In this document: in pieces, positions 6,984-13,710 of the stretch
How the letters are laid out: each line of letters opens with the position of its first letter
How positions within the stretch are numbered: the first letter of the stretch is position 1
Assembly (NCBI GenBank): GCA_905236085.1
Contig: CAJOOD010000033.1
Coordinates: 1 to 15,268, forward strand
Direction of reading: 5' to 3'
From: an uncultured Bacilli bacterium
GTDB taxonomy: Bacteria > Bacillota_I > Bacilli_A > RFN20 > CAG-826
DNA: 15,268 nucleotides
The notes under the pieces: model-generated
Databases searched by the model: none
Told to the model about the DNA's origin: nothing
What the model saw: the letters and a program-made list of their open reading frames with translations, nothing else
Position numbers and translations under genes: made by a program

Positions 6984-7178
6984 AAAAGAAGTAGTAAATA
7001 ATTTCAACGCGGATAGGGAGAGATGGATAGTGGAACCATCTTACGTGATAAATTATTGAATTCACCTTGGAGCAGGTCTAATCAACCCGTCGCTAGCGTT
7101 AATAGCAAAGAGATATCAATAGATCATAAAATTGATGAATTAAGGTGGTACCGCGATTTTCGCCCTTAACCACCTTTT
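6984..7178 (+). promoter_or_regulatory. T-box riboswitch, tRNA-Phe specific
   Basis: Nascent RNA leader that reads uncharged tRNA-Phe and allows pheST transcription. Stem I pairs AATAATTT (6997-7004) with AAATTATT (7050-7057), flanked by the AGTA (6993-6996) and GAA (7058-7060) of the S-turn. The specifier is TTC (7061-7063), a Phe codon. The T-box TGGTACCGCG (7145-7154) has TGGT, complementary to ACCA, fitting discriminator A of tRNA-Phe. The antiterminator pairs TTAAGG (7140-7145) with CCTTAA (7164-7169). The competing terminator pairs AAGGTGGT (7142-7149) with ACCACCTT (7169-7176), followed by a short T tract. Confidence 0.95.
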
Positions 7179-7198
7179 ATTTATATTAGGAGGTACAT

Positions 7199-8242
7199 AT
7201 GGCTAATAATAAAGTACAAGAAATATTAACCCAAGCTCTAGAAGATATTAAAACTCTTCATAAAGGAAATATTGAAGAGATTGTTAATCTGAGAAACAAA
7301 TATCTATCTAAAAAAGCAGAACTGATGGCCCTATTTGCGACACTTGGCAAATTATCGCCAGAAGAAAGAAAGACTCTTGGTCAAGAAATCAATGAAGCAA
7401 GAAATCGCATCCAATTAGAATTAGATGCTAAACAAAAAGAAGCCCAAGAAGACTTACTAAAAGAAAAATTAGAAAAAGAAAGGATAGATATATCTTTACC
7501 CGCGCGTAATTATTCTAAAGGAGCGCTTAATCCTTTCTATATTGTCAAGAATCAAATCGTCGATATCTTTGTTGATATGGGTTATGAAGTAGTGGAAGGC
7601 CCAGAAGTAGAAAAAGATTTATATAATTTTGAATTATTAAATATTCCAAAAGACCATCCCGCTAGAGATATGCAAGATTCTTTATATATCGATGAAAATA
7701 CTTTATTAAGAACTCATACTTCACCAGTCCAAGCTAGACAAATGGAATTAAGAAAAGGGCAACCATTAAAAATTATTTGTCCCGGTAAGACATATCGTAG
7801 AGATGATGATGATATGACTCATTCTCATCAATTCGCCCAAATAGAAGGTCTACTTATTGATAAAAATATCAATATTGGTAATCTAAAAGCCACATTAGAA
7901 TTATTCTTAAAGAAATTATTTGGCCAAAATAGAGAAATTAGACTCCGTCCATCATTCTTCCCATTCACTGAACCAAGCGTGGAAGTTGATATCACCTGTG
8001 CTTCATGTGGCGGTAAAGGCTGTAACATGTGTAAAGGTACTGGTTATATCGAAGTCTTAGGAGGAGGCATGGTCCATCCTAATGTTTTAAAGATGAACGG
8101 ATATGATCCAGAAATATATTCCGGTTTCGCCTTTGGCGTCGGTATTGAAAGAATCGCCGTACTTAAATATGGAATTGATGATATTAGAAGAATTTATCAA
8201 AACGATATCAGATTCTTAAATCAATTCAAAAAGAAAGACTAA
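7199..8242 (+). CDS. pheS: Phenylalanyl-tRNA synthetase alpha subunit
   Basis: Catalytic subunit of the alpha2-beta2 enzyme that charges tRNA-Phe in the cytoplasm. 347 aa, a normal length. An N-terminal coiled coil (1-90) binds tRNA. The class II catalytic core follows: HPARDMQDSLY (153-163), motif 2 GKTYRRDDDDMTHSHQF (196-212) and motif 3 GVGIERIAVLKYG (313-325). A four-cysteine insert, Cys267, 270, 275 and 278, is the type usual in Firmicutes PheS. The start has a strong AGGAGGT six bases upstream, directly after the T-box terminator. pheT follows after 15 nt; both are controlled by the T-box and its promoter. Confidence 0.98.
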   Translation: MANNKVQEILTQALEDIKTLHKGNIEEIVNLRNKYLSKKAELMALFATLGKLSPEERKTLGQEINEARNRIQLELDAKQKEAQEDLLKEKLEKERIDISLPARNYSKGALNPFYIVKNQIVDIFVDMGYEVVEGPEVEKDLYNFELLNIPKDHPARDMQDSLYIDENTLLRTHTSPVQARQMELRKGQPLKIICPGKTYRRDDDDMTHSHQFAQIEGLLIDKNINIGNLKATLELFLKKLFGQNREIRLRPSFFPFTEPSVEVDITCASCGGKGCNMCKGTGYIEVLGGGMVHPNVLKMNGYDPEIYSGFAFGVGIERIAVLKYGIDDIRRIYQNDIRFLNQFKKKD

Positions 8243-8257
8243 TGGGAGGTAAGAAAA

Positions 8258-10654
8258 ATGAAAGTATCACTCAATTTATTAAAACAATATGTCGATTTAT
8301 CTAACTTCACTATAGAAGAAATCGCTAAAAGATTAACTTTTGCCGGTATTGAAGTCGAAGCTATCTCCCATATGGCGGAAGGTACTAATCTCGTTATTGG
8401 GGAAATATTAACATGTGAAGAACACCCAGATTCTAATCACCTCCATGTTTTAAATGTCGATTTAGGCCCTAAATATGGTGTCACTCAAATCGTGTGTGGG
8501 GCACCTAATGCTAGAAAAGGACTAAAAGTTATCGTCTCACGAGTGGGCGCTAAATTAATAGGAGGAGAAATTAAAGCCTCAGTCATTAGAGGAGTGGAAT
8601 CTAATGGAATGTGTTGCTCATTATTAGAACTCGGAGTGGATTCTAAATATTTAAGCGAAGAGCAAACTAAAGGAATAGAAGAATTACCTCTAGATGCCGA
8701 AGTAGGCAATGAAGAAGTGTTAAAATATCTAGGACTAGACGATGTTATTTTTGAAATTAATGTCTTAGCTAATCGTCCTGATTTATTAAGTGTGGCTAAT
8801 GTGGCTAGAGAAATTGCCGCCTTATTAACTGACTCCAAAATCAATATTCCTAATTATGAAGATAAATCTAATTTTAAATCTGATTTTGTAGTTTCATCTT
8901 TAACTAATAGATGCAAACAATTTGCTGTTAAAGAAATTAGAGGAGTTAAAAATGCCTCCTCACCATTATGGATGAAATCATATCTTCAAGCCATGGGAGT
9001 TAGAAGTATCTCCGCTTTAGTGGATATCGGTAATTATGTCATGCTAGTAACTGGACAACCATTACATATGTATGATGAAGATAAATTAGAAAAACATGAA
9101 TTAATCGTTAAAGACGATAAAGAAGAAAAATTCATTGCTCTAGATGAAAAAGAATATCAATTGATTAAAGGTGATATCGTTATTACCTCAAATGATAAGA
9201 GCATGTGTTTAGGTGGCGTAATGGGTTCGTTAGCCTGCGCTTGTGATGAAAATACTAAAAATATAGTCATCGAAGCGGCTTCCTTTGATGGAGCCTCCAT
9301 TAGACATACATCTAATAGATTAGGTCTAGCCTCAGAATCTTCCTCTAGATTCGTTAAAGGTACTAATCATTTCCAATATGAATATGTCTTAAATTTTGCT
9401 GCTTCATTAGTTAGAGAATTATGCGATGCTAAAGAAGAATCCGATATCGTATCATATCTAAACGAGAAATATGAAAAACAAGTTGTAGTCACTTCTTTAA
9501 AGAAAATTAATGAGCGTCTAGGCACTGATTTTGATTTAGAATCAGTGAAAAAAGTATTAAAGAATCTCTATTTTGAAGTCGAAGAAAAAGGTGAGGAATT
9601 ATGTATCAGCGTTCCTCAATTTAGATTAGATATCACCTCTAATGCGGATATCGCTGAAGAAGTGATTAGATATCTTGGCTTTGATAATGTTAAATCAGAA
9701 TTACCATTATTAAGAACCACTGTGGGTTCATTATCTGAAAAATTAGCTAAAACTCGTATCGTCGAGGATTATTTAATCGATCAAGGATTTGATGAAACCA
9801 TCTCCTATACCTTAGTCAGCAAGAAAGAAAAAGATGAATTTAAGTATTTGCTTAAAGGTGAAAATTATCAAATCTTAAATCCTCTTACTGAAGATAGAGA
9901 ATATGTTAGATTATCCATCTTGCCATCTTTATTATCTATTGCCTCATATAACGTTAAAAGACAAAATAAGAATTTTAAAATCTTTGAAATCGCGGATTTA
10001 ATCTCTAAAGATGAATCTAAGAAAATCTTATCTATCGTCATGGTGGGCGAAAATTATTTACGAGGCAAGATGTCTCGCCTAGCCTATGATTTTTATGACG
10101 CTAAAGGTGTCTTAGAAGGCTTAATGGAAATATTTGGCATTACTCAAACTAGATATACCATTGAAAGAAACGACATTGTTTCTGAATTACATCCTGGAAA
10201 ATCCGCGGTTATTAAATTTGGTAAGAATGTTGTTGGATATCTTGGTGAATTGCATCCAAATTATCTCAAAGAAAAAGATTTAACTAAGAATAATGTTGTA
10301 GTTCTTGAATTATCTCTTGATGCCTTATTTGATATGAAGACTGGTAATATCAAGATGCAAGAAATATCTAAATTCCCAACCGTTTCTCGTGATTTAGCTT
10401 TGCTAGTCAGTAAGAAAATTGAAGTTAAAGATTTAATCAAAGAAATCAAAATGTCCTCAAAAGGATTAATTCAAGATGTAGAAATATTTGATATTTTTGA
10501 ATCAGAAAATCTTGGTCTAGATTTAAAATCAGTGGCTTTAAGTATCACTTATGGCTCAAATGATCACACCTTAAAAGATGATGAAGTCAATGCTTCAATT
10601 GAAAACATCAAGAAAATCTTAAATGATAAATTCCACGCGGTATTAAGAGGCTGA
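8258..10654 (+). CDS. pheT: Phenylalanyl-tRNA synthetase beta subunit
   Basis: Large subunit that binds tRNA and edits mischarged Tyr-tRNA. 798 aa, full length. Domains in order: N-terminal B1 and OB-fold tRNA-binding domain (about 40-155; HPDSNHLHVLNVD, then VCGAPNAR), the B3/B4 editing region (about 215-375), the B5 DNA-binding-like domain (about 400-475; FRLDITSNADIAEEVIRYLG), the inactive synthetase core, and the FDX-ACB anticodon-binding domain (about 705-797; FPTVSRDLALLV). The start has GGGAGGT at good distance. The stop TGA is followed one base later by the ATG of the DUF177 gene, so the three genes probably form one transcript ending at 11215. Confidence 0.98.
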   Translation: MKVSLNLLKQYVDLSNFTIEEIAKRLTFAGIEVEAISHMAEGTNLVIGEILTCEEHPDSNHLHVLNVDLGPKYGVTQIVCGAPNARKGLKVIVSRVGAKLIGGEIKASVIRGVESNGMCCSLLELGVDSKYLSEEQTKGIEELPLDAEVGNEEVLKYLGLDDVIFEINVLANRPDLLSVANVAREIAALLTDSKINIPNYEDKSNFKSDFVVSSLTNRCKQFAVKEIRGVKNASSPLWMKSYLQAMGVRSISALVDIGNYVMLVTGQPLHMYDEDKLEKHELIVKDDKEEKFIALDEKEYQLIKGDIVITSNDKSMCLGGVMGSLACACDENTKNIVIEAASFDGASIRHTSNRLGLASESSSRFVKGTNHFQYEYVLNFAASLVRELCDAKEESDIVSYLNEKYEKQVVVTSLKKINERLGTDFDLESVKKVLKNLYFEVEEKGEELCISVPQFRLDITSNADIAEEVIRYLGFDNVKSELPLLRTTVGSLSEKLAKTRIVEDYLIDQGFDETISYTLVSKKEKDEFKYLLKGENYQILNPLTEDREYVRLSILPSLLSIASYNVKRQNKNFKIFEIADLISKDESKKILSIVMVGENYLRGKMSRLAYDFYDAKGVLEGLMEIFGITQTRYTIERNDIVSELHPGKSAVIKFGKNVVGYLGELHPNYLKEKDLTKNNVVVLELSLDALFDMKTGNIKMQEISKFPTVSRDLALLVSKKIEVKDLIKEIKMSSKGLIQDVEIFDIFESENLGLDLKSVALSITYGSNDHTLKDDEVNASIENIKKILNDKFHAVLRG

Positions 10655-10655
10655 T

Positions 10656-11156
10656 ATGAAGATTGATACCCGTAGTCTAGTCGAAAATAAAGAATATCAT
10701 TTTGAAGAAGACATCGATTTATCACATCTTGATTTATCAATAACGATGAATGTAAGAAGAATCGATAAATTACATGCGAAAGCAAAAATAGAGGTCTATT
10801 CTGATTATTTATACGTGAATTTGAATCTCAAAGGAAGTGCGACAATGATATGTGCTTATACCTTAGAAGATGTTATCAGAGATTTCAATTTTGAAGATGA
10901 ATATTCTTTCACCTTTGATGAAGATTTAGAAGATGAAGATATCACTTATTTAGACAATCCAATCCTAGATTTAGATCCATATTTCTTAACAACTATCTTA
11001 GCCTCATTACCATCCAAAGTGATAAAAGAAGGAGCCAAACTTCCTGAAAGCGGGGACGGATATCGAGTATTAAGCGAAGAAGAATATCTAAAAGAAAAAG
11101 CCGAACATAAGCCTAATGCCTTTGATGCTTTAAAAGATATCGATATCGATGACTGA
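10656..11156 (+). CDS. DUF177 / YceD-family protein
   Basis: 166-aa acidic soluble protein. The N-terminal MKIDTRSL, the central GSATMICAYTLEDV and the acidic tail with LPSKVIKEGA and PNAFDALKDI fit the YceD (DUF177) family, linked to 23S rRNA/50S accumulation in plants and bacteria. In most bacteria this gene directly precedes rpmF (L32); here a terminator follows and no rpmF is present. The usual cysteine pairs are reduced to one Cys in CAYTLED, and the C-terminal cysteine motif seen in many homologues is missing. The start is 1 nt after the pheT stop with no SD of its own, so translation is likely coupled. Confidence 0.82.
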   Translation: MKIDTRSLVENKEYHFEEDIDLSHLDLSITMNVRRIDKLHAKAKIEVYSDYLYVNLNLKGSATMICAYTLEDVIRDFNFEDEYSFTFDEDLEDEDITYLDNPILDLDPYFLTTILASLPSKVIKEGAKLPESGDGYRVLSEEEYLKEKAEHKPNAFDALKDIDIDD

Positions 11157-11188
11157 TATTTCTTTATTTTAATTTCTTTAAAAGGACC

Positions 11189-11215
11189 GCCAGTAGAAAT
11201 ACTGGCTTTCTTTAT
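11189..11215 (+). terminator. Intrinsic terminator of the pheST-DUF177 transcript
   Basis: Perfect 7-bp stem GCCAGTA/TACTGGC (11189-11195 and 11200-11206) with a GAAA tetraloop, followed by TTTCTTTAT. It lies 32 nt after the DUF177 stop. Confidence 0.85.
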
Positions 11216-11780
11216 AAAATTTTCTTTATATTACGCGAGAAAATCAAAATGACAGAAAGTGGGAGAAAAATACCTTTTTCTTGTTTTTAAAACACACGCA
11301 CAATTACCTTTCTTTTTACTTGTTTTTTTCTTTAGGATTTGATAGGAAGTTCAAATTTTTGACAGTGTAAAATTAGTAGATATTTATTATATTTTTATAA
11401 TAAGCATAATTTTTTAATAATCGCTTCCATTTTTCTTATAATTCTTTTTATAAAAGAAGCAAAACACAAATCAAAAAAATAAGTCTCTTTCTTTATTAAT
11501 TTCTTTTGCGCGCCTCCACGAGCAAGTGAAAAAATTCATTTCTTTTATAATTTTCTTGTATCTATACAAGGAGATAATAAGTAGATTATTAGTAGTTTTC
11601 TAGTTTTTTCTTTGTATTTTATTTTTCTTTTTAATACGGGCTCAAAATGAGTTTCTTTTTCTTATTTTCTTTAAGCGCAAAAGCGTCAAAAATAGTGATA
11701 ATTTTAACGAGAAAAATTTTTTTCAAAAAAAGTTTATTTGGTGTTGCATTTATTTTAATAAGCCCATATAATTGGATTAC
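11216..11780 (+). other. Long T-rich leader/intergenic region ahead of mraZ
   Basis: No convincing gene. It holds many TTTCTTT tracts; TTGACA (11359-11364) with a TATTTA 16 bp downstream; TTAATA-17-TATAAT (11414-11442) as another promoter candidate; and a 7-2-7 inverted repeat CTTGTATCTATACAAG (11555-11570) followed by a GGAGATAA that no start codon uses. TTAGTAGATATTTA (11373-11386) and TTAGTAG (11589-11595) recur before ftsA. GC-rich islands ACGCGAG (11234) and GCGCGC (11508-11513) stand out. An open frame from 11647 runs into mraZ but is T-tract encoded and lacks an SD. Confidence 0.55.
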
Positions 11781-11810
11781 AAGTGGTAGAAAGTGGAGGA
11801 AAGTGGTAGA
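11781..11810 (+). promoter_or_regulatory. MraZ operator: three 10-bp direct repeats
   Basis: Three abutting 10-mers, AAGTGGTAGA, AAGTGGAGGA and AAGTGGTAGA, end one base before the mraZ start codon. Phased GTGG-type boxes with 10-bp periodicity are the known binding pattern of MraZ, which represses its own operon. The middle repeat contains GGAGG (11795-11799), so operator and ribosome binding site coincide, 12 nt from the ATG. Confidence 0.85.
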
Positions 11811-11811
11811 T

Positions 11812-12246
11812 ATGTTCTTTGGTTCATTCCAACATACATTAGACAGCAAAAACCGTTTGGTCATACCTGCTAAATTTAGAAACCAAGTGGGCAATACCCT
11901 TTATATCCTCAAAGGCTTCGATGGCGCTTTAGCGGTCTATAAAGAAGCTGAATTCACCAAATTAATGGAAGAAGCATCATCTCTCTCGTTTAACTTCTCC
12001 ACGAATAGAGCCTACTTAAGAACTCAATTAGCCTCTGTTAGTGAACTAGAAGTTGATAAACAAGGGAGAATTCAAATCCCCACCCAATTAGCAACTCGTT
12101 ATCAAATCGGTAAAGAAGTGATGGTAATTGGTGTCTATGATCACTTTGAAATCTGGGATAAAGATGCTTATCTAGAATACGAGAGTAAGTCCTCGAATGA
12201 CTTCGAAAACATCGCTGAAAACATCAAAAAGGATTCGCTAGATTGA
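11812..12246 (+). CDS. mraZ: MraZ transcriptional regulator
   Basis: DNA-binding repressor of the division operon; 144 aa, normal length. Two SpoVT/AbrB-like folds each carry the DxxxR signature: Asp11-Arg15 in DSKNRLVIP and Asp82-Arg86 in DKQGRIQIP. The conserved N-terminus MFFGSFQHTL fixes the start at 11812; the frame is open farther upstream to 11647 but that part is not MraZ-like. The operator repeats lie immediately before the ATG. The stop TGA shares a base with the rsmH ATG (TGATG), giving tight coupling. Confidence 0.96.
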   Translation: MFFGSFQHTLDSKNRLVIPAKFRNQVGNTLYILKGFDGALAVYKEAEFTKLMEEASSLSFNFSTNRAYLRTQLASVSELEVDKQGRIQIPTQLATRYQIGKEVMVIGVYDHFEIWDKDAYLEYESKSSNDFENIAENIKKDSLD

Positions 12247-13169
12247 TGGAAAAACATGTTCCCGTACTTCTAAATGAGGTGATAGAGGGGCTAAATATCA
12301 AAAGCGATGGCATCTATTGTGATTTAACACTTGGTAGAGCTGGACATTCTTCAAAAATCTTAGAAAAATTAACGACTGGCTTATTAATCGGTGTTGATCA
12401 AGACCAAACCGCGATTGATGAATCTAAGGAGAGGTTAGCAAATTACCCCGCAAGACACATCATTATCAAATCCAATTTCTCAAAATTAAAAGAAATATTA
12501 GACGAACTTGGAATTGATAAAGTCGACGGCATATTGATGGACTTAGGAGTCTCATCCCCTCAATTCGATATCGCATCTAGGGGGTTCTCATATAATTATG
12601 ATGGACCATTAGATATGAGGATGGATCAGAATCAAACTCTCACTGCCTATACGATAGTAAACACATATCCATTAAACGAATTACTGCGAGTATTTAATGA
12701 CTATGGAGAAGATAGATATAGCTATCAGATCGCTAAAAACATCATTAAATACCGTGATAATAAACCAATAGAAACCACATTCGAATTGGTAGGCATCATT
12801 AAGGGAAGTAAGCCTAATAAAGAATTAAACAAAATAGGCCATCCCGCGAAGCAGATCTTCCAAGCCCTAAGAATTGAAACCAATGATGAACTTAATGTTC
12901 TAAAGGTGGCGATTAAAGAGGCTCTTGAGGTACTTAGACCTCAGGGAAGACTAGCGGTTATATCCTTCCATTCTGGAGAAGATAGAATCGTGAAATCGAT
13001 GTTTAATGAAAAGACCAAAATAAAAGGTAATAGATTAAACATTCCAGATCCAGAAATTAAATTAGATTATCGCTTAATTACTCCTCATCCAATCGTAGCG
13101 AGTGAAGAAGAGATAACAAATAACCACCGCGCGAAGAGCGCAAAATTACGAATCATCGAAAGATTATAG
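12246..13169 (+). CDS. rsmH: 16S rRNA C1402 N4-methyltransferase
   Basis: Methylates N4 of C1402 in 16S rRNA using S-adenosylmethionine (also called MraW). 307 aa, normal. The N-terminus EKHVPVLLNEVIEGL, the SAM motif DLTLGRAGHS (26-35, more often DxTxGxGGHS), acidic Asp51 in GVDQD, DLGVSSPQFD, GFSYNYDGPLDMRMD, FQALRIETNDEL and ISFHSGEDRIVK are all present in order. I use the ATG at 12246, one base overlapping the mraZ stop; a TTG one codon earlier is less likely. It is the second gene of the mraZ transcript. Confidence 0.97.
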   Translation: MEKHVPVLLNEVIEGLNIKSDGIYCDLTLGRAGHSSKILEKLTTGLLIGVDQDQTAIDESKERLANYPARHIIIKSNFSKLKEILDELGIDKVDGILMDLGVSSPQFDIASRGFSYNYDGPLDMRMDQNQTLTAYTIVNTYPLNELLRVFNDYGEDRYSYQIAKNIIKYRDNKPIETTFELVGIIKGSKPNKELNKIGHPAKQIFQALRIETNDELNVLKVAIKEALEVLRPQGRLAVISFHSGEDRIVKSMFNEKTKIKGNRLNIPDPEIKLDYRLITPHPIVASEEEITNNHRAKSAKLRIIERL

Positions 13170-13195
13170 TATATAGATGGAGAAAGGAGGACGCT

Positions 13196-13420
13196 ATGGT
13201 CAAAGATAAATTAGAAAAGACTGGACACAAGAAGATGTATTATATCTCTCGTCGGGTAGGGATTGTTGCCGGTGCTTGTTTAGCTTTAGGCGTCATTGTA
13301 GCGGTTCCTACTTCCATCAAATTCGCTAATGTAGTGGAATCTAAATTAGACGCCGAGACATCTAATAAAATCTCAGATTATAGCGTTAATAAAGGTATCC
13401 TACATTACGCCACCAAATAG
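13196..13420 (+). CDS. Small single-TM protein in the ftsL position
   Basis: 74 aa with a strong SD (AAAGGAGG, 13183-13190) five bases before the ATG. A basic N-terminus (KTGHKKMYYISRR, 8-20) precedes one hydrophobic segment (about 21-39), then a polar 35-residue tail. Position after rsmH is where ftsL usually sits, and the topology (short cytoplasmic part, one TM, outside tail) fits, but the tail is far shorter than FtsL's and has no clear leucine heptads. The pattern YYISRRVG plus TM loosely recalls N-terminal wall-protein signals such as YSIRK, without being that motif. It may be a degenerate FtsL or a lineage-specific division protein. Unrecognised by sequence; real gene because of the SD and operon position. 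Confidence 0.8.
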   Translation: MVKDKLEKTGHKKMYYISRRVGIVAGACLALGVIVAVPTSIKFANVVESKLDAETSNKISDYSVNKGILHYATK

Positions 13421-13423
13421 GCT

Positions 13424-13440
13424 TAAGCAATTTTTGCTTA
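13424..13440 (+). other. Hairpin directly after the small membrane protein gene
   Basis: TAAGCAA-TTT-TTGCTTA is a perfect 7-bp inverted repeat three bases after the stop codon. No T-run follows, so it is more likely an RNA-stabilising or processing hairpin than a terminator. Confidence 0.4.
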
Positions 13441-13458
13441 GCATTAATTGTCCTATAA

Positions 13459-13568
13459 AGCTGAAGTGATTGTTTACCTCCTATTAACATATGAACAATA
13501 GGCTGGTCGTCGGGAAACCAGCCTCCTTCAGTTAACATCATAACCATCTCAGGATGGTTTTTTTCTTA
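13459..13568 (+). ncRNA. Candidate structured small RNA / 3'UTR element with anti-SD loop
   Basis: The sequence folds into a three-way junction. P1: AGCTGAAG (13459-13466) with CTTCAGTT (13526-13533, one G-U). P2: ATTGTT (13469-13474) with AACAAT (13494-13499). P3: AGGCTGGT (13500-13507) with ACCAGCCT (13517-13524). A terminator hairpin follows. The 19-nt P2 loop contains ACCTCCT (13476-13482), identical to the anti-Shine-Dalgarno core of 16S rRNA. CCTATT (13480-13485) could instead pair with AATAGG (13497-13502), breaking P2 and P3. A TATAAA at 13454 is a poor promoter because it overlaps P1, so the RNA may be processed from the mraZ transcript. It matches no RNA family I know. Confidence 0.45.
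13542..13568 (+). terminator. Intrinsic terminator before ftsA
   Basis: AACCATC (13542-13548) and GATGGTT (13553-13559) form a 7-bp stem with a TCAG loop, followed by TTTTTCTT. It would end the mraZ-rsmH transcript, or the candidate RNA, so ftsA needs its own promoter. Confidence 0.85.
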
Positions 13569-13630
13569 TTTATACAAAGAACGCGCGCGTGAGAAAAACC
13601 AAAAAGTGTCAACTATAAATTGTTAGATTT

Positions 13631-13701
13631 TTAGTAGATATTTAGTAGTTTTTTATAAATTTAATAAAACTATTGTTTTATAAGGGAAATAGAATTAAAA
13701 T
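13631..13701 (+). promoter_or_regulatory. ftsA-ftsZ promoter region
   Basis: TTGTTT (13673-13678) and TAAAAT (13696-13701) are 17 bp apart. Transcription would start around 13708, within a few bases of the ftsA ATG (13711), giving a leaderless or nearly leaderless message. Just upstream lies TTAGTAGATATTTAGTAG (13631-13648), whose first 14 bases recur exactly at 11373 before mraZ. Confidence 0.55.
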
Positions 13702-13710
13702 ATTGTTGAT

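Noticed and set aside
8485..8844. 119-codon minus-strand frame inside pheT
   Set aside because: Antisense to a highly conserved part of pheT, no start signals, composition of a reverse-frame shadow.
11647..11811. Open frame upstream of and in frame with mraZ, which would give a 199-aa protein
   Set aside because: MraZ proteins begin MFxGxxxHxLD, present at 11812; the upstream part is encoded by T-rich tracts, has no SD, and would translate the operator repeats.
12243..12245. TTG start for rsmH
   Set aside because: The ATG at 12246 gives the conserved N-terminus and a TGATG coupling with mraZ.
10652..12246. TGA read as Trp (Mycoplasma code)
   Set aside because: TGA ends pheT, the DUF177 gene and mraZ at sensible positions, while conserved Trp residues are TGG.
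13459..13568. Identity as SRP RNA, 6S RNA, RNase P RNA or a known riboswitch
   Set aside because: The conserved sequence cores of those RNAs are not visible; only the structure and terminator are supported.
13581..13590. ACGCGCGCGT as Z-DNA or a restriction hot spot
   Set aside because: Only 10 bp; noted as part of the shared module but no independent functional evidence.
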